Source of the DNA: Hominimerdicola alba 8
GTDB taxonomy: Bacteria > Bacillota > Clostridia > Oscillospirales > Ruminococcaceae
NCBI RefSeq assembly: GCF_000178155.2
Contig: NZ_ADKM02000085.1
Location: 62,001-126,000 of the forward strand
Length of the DNA stretch: 64,000 bases
Direction: 5' to 3'
The notes beneath the pieces were generated by a model. The model had not been told where the DNA came from. It saw nothing but the letters and a program-made list of their open reading frames with translations, and did not search any database. The position numbers and the translations under genes were made by a program. Positions 35,199 to 43,887 of this stretch are shown in pieces (the stretch's first letter is position 1; each line of letters opens with the position of its first letter).

Positions 35199-36716
35199 AT
35201 GCTTGAAACGATAGAACAACGCAAGACCAAAAAAGCCGATGCTATTGACGAACTGACCGCTATGCGCAGCGAACTTATAGACCTCGCAAATGCTGCAAAG
35301 GCGAACAAGATACCTGTTATAATAACCATTGACGGCTGGTCAGCAGCGGGCAAGGGTTCGCAGATAGCTAAGCTGATAAAGTATATGGATCCTCGATTTT
35401 ACAATGTTGAGTCGATACGCACGCCGAATGTTGTGGAACTGCGCAAACCCTGGCTTCATCGTTTCTGGCAAAGGCTCCCGAAGCAGGGCGAATTTCTGAT
35501 ACTTGACGGCAGCTGGTACAGAGATACCGTAAATGCCTATATGTTTGAGGAGATAAGCAAGTCGGAGTACAAGGCACGTATCGAGGACATCAACACCTTT
35601 GAACGCCAACTGGCTGATGACGGCTATCTTATCATAAAATTTTTCCTGCATATCACAAAGGATGAACAAGCTAAGCGTCTGCAAAAGCTGTCAGCTTCCG
35701 AGATAACACGCTGGCGCGTCAACGAGCAGGATATCATCAACAATGAGAATTACGAGAAATTTTTCAAGCGCTATGACAAGACACTTATGCGCACCAACAC
35801 AGCGTTCGCACCCTGGCACATAATCGCCGCCAACGATAAGGTAACAGCGCAGTTCTCGATAATGATGACCGTCACCAATGCCATAAAGGGCGCATGTGCA
35901 GCAAAAGCTGAGGGCAGGCAGTTCTTTGACAAGCCTGAATTTCCTGTTATCGACTATGTTAAGCCCGAATTCAAGATGGCAAAGCCGAAGAAGCTGTCTG
36001 AGGTCGATATGGACAAGTCGCTGACAGATGAAGAATATGCCGCCAAGCTGGAAAAGTACCAGACCCGTCTTTTTGAACTGCAAAACCGCTGCTATCAGAA
36101 GAAGATACCTGTTATAATAGCATATGAGGGCTGGGACGCAGGCGGCAAGGGCGGCAACATCAAGCGTGTGGCAGCTGCACTTGACCCGCGCGGGTACGAA
36201 GTTAAGCCCATAGCCGCACCTGAGCCGTCAGAACTGGCAAGGCACTACCTCTGGCGCTTCTGGACAAGGTTGGAAAATGATGGTCACTTCACCATTTTCG
36301 ACCGCACATGGTATGGCAGGGTGATGGTAGAGCCGATAGAGAAGATAACCCCGCAGGAACGTGCGGACATGGCTTATCAGGAGATCAATGAGTTTGAACA
36401 CCAGCTGACCGAATGGGGTGCTGTGGTGATAAAATTCTGGATAAACATTGATAAGGACGAGCAGTACCGCCGTTTCAAGGAGCGTGAGAGCACACCCTCA
36501 AAGCAATGGAAAATAACCGATGAGGACTGGCGAAACCGTGAAAAGTGGGACGAGTATGAAAAGGCAGTTGACCGTATGGTAGAACTGACCTCGACAAACT
36601 TCGCACCCTGGACGATAGTTGAGGGCAACGACAAAAAGTATGCCCGCATCAAAGCGCTCAAGACGATCTGCAAGCGCCTTGAGGAAAGACTGCTGGAACT
36701 GGACGACCTCAGATAA
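35199..36716 (+). CDS. pap: Polyphosphate:AMP phosphotransferase (two-domain PPK2)
   Basis: A 505-residue tandem PPK2 protein. Each half has a P-loop and lid region: GWSAAGKGSQIAKL in the first, GWDAGGKGGNIKRV in the second, plus paired RFWQRLP and RFWTRLE motifs and SWYRDTV and TWYGRVMVEP segments. Fused two-domain PPK2 proteins phosphorylate AMP to ADP with polyphosphate. ATG 35199 is preferred since AAAGGAG lies 9 bases upstream; ATG 35178 precedes that site. The VTC-type polymerase 5 kb away could make its substrate. Confidence 0.92.
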   Translation: MLETIEQRKTKKADAIDELTAMRSELIDLANAAKANKIPVIITIDGWSAAGKGSQIAKLIKYMDPRFYNVESIRTPNVVELRKPWLHRFWQRLPKQGEFLILDGSWYRDTVNAYMFEEISKSEYKARIEDINTFERQLADDGYLIIKFFLHITKDEQAKRLQKLSASEITRWRVNEQDIINNENYEKFFKRYDKTLMRTNTAFAPWHIIAANDKVTAQFSIMMTVTNAIKGACAAKAEGRQFFDKPEFPVIDYVKPEFKMAKPKKLSEVDMDKSLTDEEYAAKLEKYQTRLFELQNRCYQKKIPVIIAYEGWDAGGKGGNIKRVAAALDPRGYEVKPIAAPEPSELARHYLWRFWTRLENDGHFTIFDRTWYGRVMVEPIEKITPQERADMAYQEINEFEHQLTEWGAVVIKFWINIDKDEQYRRFKERESTPSKQWKITDEDWRNREKWDEYEKAVDRMVELTSTNFAPWTIVEGNDKKYARIKALKTICKRLEERLLELDDLR

Positions 36717-36719
36717 AAC

Positions 36720-36755
36720 AAGGACACTTCTGCACGATGCGGAAGTGTCCTTTTT
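36720..36755 (+). terminator. Terminator of pap
   Basis: AAGGACACTTC and GAAGTGTCCTT form an 11-bp stem followed by TTTTT. Confidence 0.9.
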
Positions 36756-36772
36756 GGTGGGATATTTAGTTC

Positions 36773-37480
36773 TCAGCATATCTTTTCGAGATTTGCTCTT
36801 ATGGCTTTGAGCGTTTTCTTTTCAAGGCGCGATATGTATGACTGTGATATGCCCACAGTCTGCGCGACTTCTTTCTGGGTCATCTCATGCCTGCCGTTCA
36901 GCCCGAAGCGCATCTCCATTATCATGCGTTCGCGCTCGCCCAGCTTGTCTATCTCGCGCCGCAGGAGAGTCTTTTCCACCTCGCTTTCAATGCCCTTGTG
37001 TACGGTATCTTCATCTGTGCCCAGAATGTCTGACAGCAGAAGTTCGTTGCCGTCGTGGTCAGTGTTGAGCGGTTCATCTATGGATATTTCTGTCCGCCGC
37101 TGAGAGGCTTTGCGCAGGAACATCAGTATCTCATTCTCGATGCAGCGCGAAGCGTAAGTGGCAAGTTTTATGTTCTTATCGGGGCGGAAAGTGTTTACTG
37201 CCTTTATCAGCCCTATCGAACCGATGGATATAAGGTCTTCAAGACCAACGCCTGCGTTCTCGAATTTTCTGGAGATGTAGACTACCAGCCTGAGATTATG
37301 TACTATCAGCAGTTCTTTTGCTTTTTTCTCATCGGTGGCGAACAGTTCAAAGGCTTTCCGTTCTTCTTCTTTTGTCAGCGGGGGCGGTAACTTGTCAGCA
37401 CCGTTTATATAGTCTATCTCTTCACTGCTGCCGAGTAATTTTGATATAAGTTCGCCAAATCTTGTTCTTATGCTTTTCAT
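36773..37480 (-). CDS. sigE: Sporulation sigma factor, pro-sigma-E
   Basis: A 235-residue sigma-70 group 3 factor for the mother-cell sporulation programme. It carries the pro-sequence of about 27 residues before YINGADKLPPPLTKEEE, where SpoIIGA cleaves in Bacillus. Region 2 (NLRLVVYISRKFENAGVGLE) and region 4 (MTQKEVAQTVGISQSYISRL) are intact. ATG 37480 follows AAAGGAG; an upstream ATG at 37498 overlaps the spoIIGA stop. It is coupled to spoIIGA. Confidence 0.95.
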   Translation of the reverse strand: MKSIRTRFGELISKLLGSSEEIDYINGADKLPPPLTKEEERKAFELFATDEKKAKELLIVHNLRLVVYISRKFENAGVGLEDLISIGSIGLIKAVNTFRPDKNIKLATYASRCIENEILMFLRKASQRRTEISIDEPLNTDHDGNELLLSDILGTDEDTVHKGIESEVEKTLLRREIDKLGERERMIMEMRFGLNGRHEMTQKEVAQTVGISQSYISRLEKKTLKAIRANLEKIC

Positions 37481-37494
37481 TGCTTTTTCTCCTT

Positions 37495-38325
37495 TCATTC
37501 CAACAACACAGGGTCAAACACCGCGCGGCTGTGTTTGCCTGATGATGGCTTAACGCCTGTACAGCATCGCAGTACTTTATTATTACCATGTTCGTCTGTT
37601 ATGGTTACAGTGCCTTTTGAGGTAACAGCTATCAGTCCGCTTCCGTCGATGGTACTGTAGGGTGTCAGGCGGAATCCTGTGCGTGCGGCAGCTTCAGGGT
37701 CGTAGAGCGTGTAATGGCTGTACATCTCGTCACAGCAGAATACCACTACAGGCAGACCTGTGAAGCTGTCATTAAGGCGATTTCCCGTGTCTGCCACTGC
37801 GGGCAGCTGTACCTCATAATCTCCGCTGCGGTAGACTGCCCTATAGCAGACGGCTCTGTTTCTGAAACGCCGTTTAAGGAACTCACAGACTGTCAGCAGG
37901 CAGTAGGCTGTTATCAGCGCAGCTGTCAGTTTAAGCAGTGAGATGTCGAAATAGGTGGTGAAGTTGCGCACCATTATCCGCCTGCTTTGAGAAAATTCCC
38001 ACCAGATTATGATAAGCCCTGTATATGCCGCCCGCACAGCAAGATATATCATAAGTGTACGGAAAAAATCTCCCACGCGGCTGAACTTTACGCCGATAAG
38101 CAGTGTCAGCAGTAAGCTGACTGCTTTTGATATGGTTATCGCAAGCGCACCTGCAAAAGTTCCGCCATCAGCACAGAACAGCAGCGACATCGCCCCGCCG
38201 AACAGACAAGCCGCGCAAAGCCGCCCTTTGCTGAGCCTACGGTGGGTAAACAGCGCTGTGGTCTGTAAATATATCAGTTCGACTATGCAGTTTGTCACCA
38301 CCAGCACATCGGCGTATATCTTCAT
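37495..38325 (-). CDS. spoIIGA: Pro-sigma-E processing peptidase SpoIIGA
   Basis: A 276-residue membrane-embedded aspartic protease. Five hydrophobic helices fill the first ~150 residues. The cytoplasmic protease domain has the catalytic Asp in PAVADTGNRLND. The C-terminus ends FDPVLLE as in other family members. It removes the pro-sequence of sigma-E after SpoIIR signalling. It precedes sigE on the same transcript. No spoIIR is visible in the window. Confidence 0.93.
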   Translation of the reverse strand: MKIYADVLVVTNCIVELIYLQTTALFTHRRLSKGRLCAACLFGGAMSLLFCADGGTFAGALAITISKAVSLLLTLLIGVKFSRVGDFFRTLMIYLAVRAAYTGLIIIWWEFSQSRRIMVRNFTTYFDISLLKLTAALITAYCLLTVCEFLKRRFRNRAVCYRAVYRSGDYEVQLPAVADTGNRLNDSFTGLPVVVFCCDEMYSHYTLYDPEAAARTGFRLTPYSTIDGSGLIAVTSKGTVTITDEHGNNKVLRCCTGVKPSSGKHSRAVFDPVLLE

Positions 38326-38348
38326 CGCACCGCCCCCTTACTGTTAAT

Positions 38349-38384
38349 ATTATACCCCTGTCTGTATCGGAAATTTGTCGTATA
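38349..38384 (-). promoter_or_regulatory. Possible spoIIG-type promoter with a 0A-like box
   Basis: On the - strand a TATAAT (38349-38354) lies 24 bp before spoIIGA. A TTTGTCG sequence (38374-38380, + strand) resembles half of a Spo0A box, but no good -35 is present. Evidence is weak. Confidence 0.3.
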
Positions 38385-38407
38385 AGCAGACCGCCCGACC
38401 ACAAAAA

Positions 38408-38434
38408 AAGAAGCCTGCCGAAGCAGACTTCTTA
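38408..38434 (-). terminator. Terminator of the prfA operon
   Basis: AGAAGTCTGC and GCAGGCTTCT around TTCG on the - strand, followed by TTTTTTTG. Confidence 0.85.
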
Positions 38435-38445
38435 TAGATAAAAAC

Positions 38446-39855
38446 TTATTTATCCTCGAAGAATACCTTGAATGATTTGTAAGCCATATAGTTATCCAGC
38501 TTTGAAGTTATCTCAAAAGGTGCGTGCATCGAAAGCACCGAAACGCCCACATCTATCACATCGAAATCGAGGTTTGCGATGAACTGTGCAACAGTTCCGC
38601 CGCCGCCTGCGTCTACCTTGCCGAGTTCGCCTGTCTGCCAGATGATGCCGTTCTTGTCGAACAGTCTTCTTACTCTGCCAACAAATTCAGCCGAAGCGTC
38701 AGATGTGCCCGACTTGCCCCTTGCACCTGTGAACTTTGTGGCTACAACGCCATAGTTCAGCTGTGAGCAGTTCCTTATTTCAAAAGGCTCGATAAAAGTT
38801 GGGTCAACAGCGGCATTAACGTCAGCTGACAGGCATTCTGATCTGCTCATTACATTGTAGCCGTTCACGCCGTAAACTTCTGCCAGATCGTTTATGAAAT
38901 AAGGCAGATAGCTGCTGTTAAGACCTGTATTTCCATCGCTGCCTGTTTCCTCCTTGTCGGTGAGGACGGTCATGCAGGTGTATTCGGGCTTTTTAAGCTG
39001 GAGTATAGCCTGAAGAGCAGTGTATGCGCAAACTCTGTCGTCCTGACCGTAAGCGCCTACCAGACTTCTGTCAAAGCCAACATCAGATGCCTTGAATGCA
39101 GGTACAGCTTCAAGTTCGGCAGAAATAAAGTCATCTTCAACGATGCCGTACTTCTCGTTCAGTATAGCCATTATGTTCAGCTTGACTTTCTGAGATATCT
39201 TGTCGTCCTTGAAAGGTCTTGAACCAACGATGATATTCAGTTCCTCACCTGTTATCAGCTTTGGAGCGGGGCGCTTGTACTGGCTCTCTGCCAGATGGGG
39301 CAGTATATCGCTTATGCAGAATACAGGGTCGCCTTCGTCTTCACCGATCCTTACCTTAACGCTCTCGCCGTCAGCCTTGATGATCACACCATGCAGAGAT
39401 AGCGGAACAGTAGGCCACTGATATTTCTTGATGCCGCCGTAGTAGTGGGTCTTGAAATAAGCTATCTCTTTATCCTCGTATAGCGGGTTCTGCTTCATGT
39501 CGAGTCTTGGCGAGTCGATGTGTGCAGCTGCCAGCCTGATGCCCTCAGCGATGCTCTTTTTGCCCATAACGGTCAGTATAACAGCCTTTTTCCTGTTTAC
39601 GAAATAGAACTTGTCGCCTGCCTTATATTTTTTGCCGCGCTCAAAGACCTTGAAGCCTGCCGCCTCAGCCTGTGCAGTTATTTCCTCGACTGCCTCGCGT
39701 TCGGTCTTTGCTGTGTTAAGGAATGCTTTGTAGCCCTCGTTGAAATCATCGCAAGCCTTAAGTTCCTTGTCATCTACGCGAAGAATGCCGTTCTTTGGCT
39801 TTGAAAGCAGCTTTTCGCTGAGTTCCTCCGCAGCAGTTTTCTTCTTGTCTGCCAT
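38446..39855 (-). CDS. M18-family aminopeptidase
   Basis: A 469-residue metallo-aminopeptidase of family M18, which trims N-terminal residues from peptides using two metal ions. Metal-binding motifs are AAHIDSPRLD (His), YGQDDRVCAY (bridging Asp), TDKEETGSDG (Glu pair) and LSMHAPFE (C-terminal His). The length is normal. GGAGGTATCATAA precedes ATG 39855. It is the last gene of the six-gene operon starting with DUF951, 30 bases after the lytic transglycosylase. Confidence 0.94.
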   Translation of the reverse strand: MADKKKTAAEELSEKLLSKPKNGILRVDDKELKACDDFNEGYKAFLNTAKTEREAVEEITAQAEAAGFKVFERGKKYKAGDKFYFVNRKKAVILTVMGKKSIAEGIRLAAAHIDSPRLDMKQNPLYEDKEIAYFKTHYYGGIKKYQWPTVPLSLHGVIIKADGESVKVRIGEDEGDPVFCISDILPHLAESQYKRPAPKLITGEELNIIVGSRPFKDDKISQKVKLNIMAILNEKYGIVEDDFISAELEAVPAFKASDVGFDRSLVGAYGQDDRVCAYTALQAILQLKKPEYTCMTVLTDKEETGSDGNTGLNSSYLPYFINDLAEVYGVNGYNVMSRSECLSADVNAAVDPTFIEPFEIRNCSQLNYGVVATKFTGARGKSGTSDASAEFVGRVRRLFDKNGIIWQTGELGKVDAGGGGTVAQFIANLDFDVIDVGVSVLSMHAPFEITSKLDNYMAYKSFKVFFEDK

Positions 39856-39885
39856 TTATGATACCTCCTCTAAAAGATCATTTTA

Positions 39886-40581
39886 TTACTCATCGGCTTT
39901 TGAGATGCTGCTTTCGGTGTTTCTTTCCTCCAGCAGTTCTTTGTAAGCCGAATAAGCATCGTTTATTTTGTTTACATAGTGTGAAGTCTGGTCGTTCTCT
40001 TCGGGAATATCGTTTACATCGAAATTCTCCGCAGAGATGGTACCATCTTCCAGCCAGCTGTCTACCAGACCCATGCCGCAGTGATAAGCCGCCGCAGTAA
40101 GGTCTATCGAACCGTCATATCTCTCCATAAGAAAACTGAGATAATAGCTGCCGTATTTTATGTTTATTTCAGGGTCGTACATGTCATCAAAGCTTTCGCT
40201 GTCGTCATCAAGTCTGAACTTTACCCAGTCGTAGGCATCACTCATAAGCTGCATGAGCCCGCGTGCTCCGACATTTGAAGTTGCTCTCGGCTGAAAATTG
40301 CTCTCGACCTTTATCACCGAGAATATAAGCACAGGATCGACCTCGAACTCCTCACTGTATTTAAGCACATATTCTTCATAATCAGTGGGGTATGTAAAGC
40401 CCTGCGGCACATATTCCTGAGTTTTCTCTTTCATCTCACGCAGACCGTCGCTGACACCGTTTTTCAGTATCGTGACCGTTGCAATAAGTATGCCGAAAGC
40501 CACTGCGATACCGAAAAGTACCGCTAACCAGTTGCCGATGGTACTGCTGCTTTTTTTCTTTTTACCTTTTGCTGCCGCCAA
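39886..40581 (-). CDS. Membrane-anchored lytic transglycosylase
   Basis: A 231-residue protein with a Lys-rich N-terminus, a single helix at about 17-40 and an extracytoplasmic SLT domain (catalytic Glu in VIKVESNFQPRATSN, then GARGLMQLM, YGSYYLSFLMERY, AAYHCGMG). It should cleave the MurNAc-GlcNAc bond in peptidoglycan. The start is TTG 40581 with AAGGAAGG five bases upstream, and it overlaps coaE by 20 bases in another frame. Confidence 0.92.
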   Translation of the reverse strand: MAAAKGKKKKSSSTIGNWLAVLFGIAVAFGILIATVTILKNGVSDGLREMKEKTQEYVPQGFTYPTDYEEYVLKYSEEFEVDPVLIFSVIKVESNFQPRATSNVGARGLMQLMSDAYDWVKFRLDDDSESFDDMYDPEINIKYGSYYLSFLMERYDGSIDLTAAAYHCGMGLVDSWLEDGTISAENFDVNDIPEENDQTSHYVNKINDAYSAYKELLEERNTESSISKADE

Positions 40582-41176
40582 TTTTACCTTCCTTTATCTC
40601 GTTTATTATTTTTAAAGCCTGCGCTTCCGATTCTGCACTGCTCCCGTTATTTCTTATTATATAGTCGCTGTGCGCTTCAAAGAAATCTTCGTCGTGTTGT
40701 GATGAAAAGCGCTTTTTAACGCTTTCCTCATCGATCCCGTCACGTTTAGTGACTCTTTTGAGCCGCAGTTTTTCATCTGCTGTTACAGATACTATCACAT
40801 CACATTTGCTGTCAGCCCCCGCTTCAAATAGTGTGGGCGCATCCAGCAGTATGAAGTCACAGCACAGGCTGAGTTCTTTAATTTTTTCGTCTATCAGCGC
40901 GTTTATGTATTTGAATATTATGCTGTTCAGCAGGTCGAGCTTTTCTCTGTCAGCGAAGACTATCCGTCCCATCGCCCGCCTGTCAAGCACGAACTCTTCA
41001 TCAAAGCACTCGGGGAAATATCCTGCAAGTTCTTTGTTGCATCCACTGCCCGCTTCTGTGACTTCACGCGCCACATGGTCGCAGTTTATGATCCCGAAAC
41101 CCTCTCGTTCAAATACTGCCGAGATAAGCGTCTTGCCTGCGCCGCTCTGTCCCGTAAGACCCACAACCGTACTCAT
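40562..41176 (-). CDS. coaE: Dephospho-CoA kinase
   Basis: A 204-residue P-loop kinase that phosphorylates dephospho-CoA in the last step of CoA synthesis. P-loop GLTGQSGAGKT is at about 6-16; the INCDHVAREV motif and LLDAPTLFEAG (substrate and acid motif) follow; the lid is KRVTKRDG. Its start overlaps the end of the threonylcarbamoyl-AMP synthase gene by 4 bases. Confidence 0.95.
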   Translation of the reverse strand: MSTVVGLTGQSGAGKTLISAVFEREGFGIINCDHVAREVTEAGSGCNKELAGYFPECFDEEFVLDRRAMGRIVFADREKLDLLNSIIFKYINALIDEKIKELSLCCDFILLDAPTLFEAGADSKCDVIVSVTADEKLRLKRVTKRDGIDEESVKKRFSSQHDEDFFEAHSDYIIRNNGSSAESEAQALKIINEIKEGKIGGSKR

Positions 41177-42189
41177 GGTACTATCACCCGAAAAGCCGCC
41201 GCTCTCAGCAGGCGGTTATATACTGCAAGTCCGACACCTGTTTTATTGGGACATCTTGCATAGACTTTCTTTGCGCCCATCTCGTCAAGTTCTCTCAGCG
41301 CATCGAAAAGGCGCTGTGCCTGTTCTTCATCACTTTTGCCGAGAACCAGCAGACGGTTTTCAAGACCCGCCGCATCGCTTTCATCAAAGACCATCAGCAC
41401 ATCATCAGCCGATGCGTTCTTCATGCAAAAGCCATTGAATTCGCCGCTGTTTCCGCAGACTATGCTCACCTCAGCCTTTGGCGCATAATGCTTGTATTTC
41501 ATGCCGGGACTGCTTACGCGGGCATTCTCATCAAGCATTTCCAGCACGCCTTTGTCTATCAGTACATTTTCAGTCACTTCACGCAGGTCTTCTGCTGAAA
41601 CGAAACCCGGTCTTAAAAGCCTTATCCCGTCACCCTCAAATGATATGACTGTACTTTCCACCCCGACACCGCAGGCACCGCCGTCGATTATTGCAGGTAT
41701 CCTGCCTTTCATGTCATTTAACACATGGCTCGCAGTGGTTGGTGATGGACTGCCGGAAAGATTTGCCGACGGTGCGGCTATGGGGCAGCTGCATTCTTTG
41801 ATAAAAGCCCTTGCGGTATTGTTTGACGGCATGCGTATTCCGACTGTGTCCAATCCGCCGCTGGTCACCATAGGTATCATGTCAGACTTTGGCATTATCA
41901 TAGTCAGCGGTCCGGGCCAGAAGAGTTCAGCGCACTTTCGGGCAAGTACGGGTATCTCGGTCACAAGGGGAGATATCTCCTCAAAACTGCTGACATGTAC
42001 TATCAGCGGATTGTCAGCCGGTCTGCCCTTTGCAGCGAATATCTTTCGCACTGCATTTTCATTGAAAGCATTTGCCGCCAGCCCATAGACCGTTTCGGTG
42101 GGCATTCCCACTACTTCGCCCGTGCGTATCAGATCTGACGCCTTTTTTATGGAATTCTCGCTGCTGTCCAGCAGCATTGTATCAAACAT
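41173..42189 (-). CDS. Threonylcarbamoyl-AMP synthase, Sua5 type
   Basis: A 338-residue protein with YrdC catalytic domain (about 10-200; TGEVVGMPTETVYGLAANAF, KGRPADNPLIVHV, IAAPSANLSGSPSPT) and the C-terminal Sua5 domain joined by the linker ending SPGMKYKHYAP. It makes threonylcarbamoyl-AMP for the t6A37 modification of ANN-decoding tRNAs. The gene lies 12 bases after prfA and overlaps coaE. AGAAGGCG precedes ATG 42189. Confidence 0.95.
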   Translation of the reverse strand: MFDTMLLDSSENSIKKASDLIRTGEVVGMPTETVYGLAANAFNENAVRKIFAAKGRPADNPLIVHVSSFEEISPLVTEIPVLARKCAELFWPGPLTMIMPKSDMIPMVTSGGLDTVGIRMPSNNTARAFIKECSCPIAAPSANLSGSPSPTTASHVLNDMKGRIPAIIDGGACGVGVESTVISFEGDGIRLLRPGFVSAEDLREVTENVLIDKGVLEMLDENARVSSPGMKYKHYAPKAEVSIVCGNSGEFNGFCMKNASADDVLMVFDESDAAGLENRLLVLGKSDEEQAQRLFDALRELDEMGAKKVYARCPNKTGVGLAVYNRLLRAAAFRVIVP

Positions 42190-42201
42190 ATCTACGCCTT
42201 C

Positions 42202-43281
42202 TTATTCTTCCTGCTGTGCCGCCAGCTTTGCAGCCTGGTCGGCAGTGGCAAGTGCATCTATAACTTCATCGAGGTTTCCGTTGAGTATCTGTTCCAGTTT
42301 GTAGAGTGTCAGTTTTATGCGGTGGTCGGAGATTCGGCTTTCAGGAAAATTGTAAGTCCTTATCTTCTCCGAGCGGTCGCCTGTGCCGACCTGTGAACGC
42401 CTGTTTGAAGCTATTTCATTCTCCTGCGCCCGTACCTTTTCATCAAGCAGCTTTGCTCTCAGCATTTTCAGGGCTTTGTCCCTGTTCTGGAACTGCGAGC
42501 GCTCGTTCTGGCACTCAACTACTGTACCTGTGGGTATGTGTATCAGTCTTACCGCAGAAGAGGTCTTGTTTATATGCTGACCGCCTGCGCCCGAAGAACG
42601 GAAAACTTCCATTTTGATATCTCTCTCTTCATTGAGGTCAAGCTCAACTTCTTCGGCTTCGGGCAATACTGCAACAGTAACAGTCGATGTGTGTACACGC
42701 CCCTGACTTTCTGTTTCGGGCACACGCTGTACTCTGTGTACGCCGCTCTCGTATTTCAGTCTTGAGTATGCGCCCTGACCGGATACGGTAAAGGTTATCT
42801 CCTTATAGCCACCCAGTTCTGTTTCATTGGCGCTCATAACATCTATCTGCCAGCCCTTCTGTGCGGCATACATCGTGTACATTCTATATAGTGAGTTTGC
42901 GAACAGTGCCGCTTCTTCACCGCCTGCACCGCCGCGTATCTCGATTATGACATTGCGGTCATCATTGGGGTCTTTGGGCAGCAGAAGTATCTTCAGGTCA
43001 TCTTCAAGCTGAGCCATAGCAGTTTTAGACTCGTCATACTGCTCCTGCACCATTTCTTTCATATCCTTGTCAAGTCCGCCATCGTTCATCATCTCGACAG
43101 CTTCATCAAACTCAGCCTTTGCCTTGTCATACTCTTTCAGCTTTTCAACTATCGGCTGGAGATCTCTATATTCGATCATCAGCTCGGTATATAGCTTTGA
43201 ATCGTTTACGACTTCGGGCTGCATGAGCCTTTCATTTATCTCGTTGAATTTATCTTCAAGTGCTCTTAATTTATCAAACAT
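42202..43281 (-). CDS. prfA: Peptide chain release factor 1
   Basis: A 359-residue class I release factor recognising UAA and UAG. The GGQ catalytic loop is RSSGAGGQHINKTSSAV, the peptidyl-hydrolase core is complete, and the RF1-type length and context (next to sua5) separate it from RF2. No programmed frameshift is present. GGAGTAATAGCT precedes ATG 43281. Confidence 0.95.
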   Translation of the reverse strand: MFDKLRALEDKFNEINERLMQPEVVNDSKLYTELMIEYRDLQPIVEKLKEYDKAKAEFDEAVEMMNDGGLDKDMKEMVQEQYDESKTAMAQLEDDLKILLLPKDPNDDRNVIIEIRGGAGGEEAALFANSLYRMYTMYAAQKGWQIDVMSANETELGGYKEITFTVSGQGAYSRLKYESGVHRVQRVPETESQGRVHTSTVTVAVLPEAEEVELDLNEERDIKMEVFRSSGAGGQHINKTSSAVRLIHIPTGTVVECQNERSQFQNRDKALKMLRAKLLDEKVRAQENEIASNRRSQVGTGDRSEKIRTYNFPESRISDHRIKLTLYKLEQILNGNLDEVIDALATADQAAKLAAQQEE

Positions 43282-43337
43282 AGCTATTACTCCTTTTTAT
43301 TTCAATTTATTATATTGTGAGATACATGTGAGCGTAG

Positions 43338-43526
43338 CTATGACTCCGCCTCGCGGATAACAGTTTTCACATTTTTTTCAGCTTTGCTGCGCGGTATCAT
43401 GAATTCACGTCCGCAGCCGACACAGCGAAGCTTGAAGTCCATGCCCGAGCGCAGCACAAGCATCTCGTTGCTGCCGCAGGGGTGTTTTTTCTTCATAACA
43501 AGCCTGTCGCCCTTGATGATATCCAT
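43338..43526 (-). CDS. DUF951-family small protein
   Basis: A 62-residue basic protein beginning MDIIKGDRLVMKKKHPCGSN with a Cys motif (HPCGSNEM, then RCVGCGREFMIPRS) that looks like a small zinc or nucleic-acid-binding fold. ATG 43526 is chosen as the start that matches the family N-terminus, with GGACGGTGAAG upstream. It is the first gene of the prfA operon, 56 bases before prfA, behind a good promoter at 43700-43728. Confidence 0.88.
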   Translation of the reverse strand: MDIIKGDRLVMKKKHPCGSNEMLVLRSGMDFKLRCVGCGREFMIPRSKAEKNVKTVIREAES

Positions 43527-43699
43527 ATGCTTCACCGTCCTCTCTATGATGTTCCAATACCTGCGATATATGCCATAAGAACACATAAATGTTCACAGAT
43601 ATTCCTTAAGAAAAATGAATGCTGCGGTATGACCGTAAAGATCTTATCCGCCGATACATCGGTAGATATTTTTACTGTCATATACCAGCATACCTATAA

Positions 43700-43728
43700 A
43701 TTATAACACTTTTCGGTCGGTTTGGCAA
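43700..43728 (-). promoter_or_regulatory. Promoter of the DUF951-prfA operon
   Basis: On the - strand, TTGCCA (43723-43728) and TATAAT (43700-43705) are 17 bp apart. The 43527-43887 gap has only this promoter, a leader of about 165 nt and the divergent moxR promoter. Confidence 0.82.
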
Positions 43729-43814
43729 TAGCTGTGCGAAAAATTAAGATTTTCATAATATGGCTTTTCGGTTCGGGATAGTCCTGCATTTTGGTGAAAA
43801 TTATGTGATTTGTC

Positions 43815-43843
43815 TTGAAAAATAAATCGGTATATGATATAAT
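43815..43843 (+). promoter_or_regulatory. Promoter of the moxR operon
   Basis: TTGAAA (43815-43820) and TATAAT (43838-43843), 17 bp apart. Confidence 0.82.
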
Positions 43844-43887
43844 AAAAATATATGTAGTCAAAAATAAATAAAGACAGGAGAATAGAA

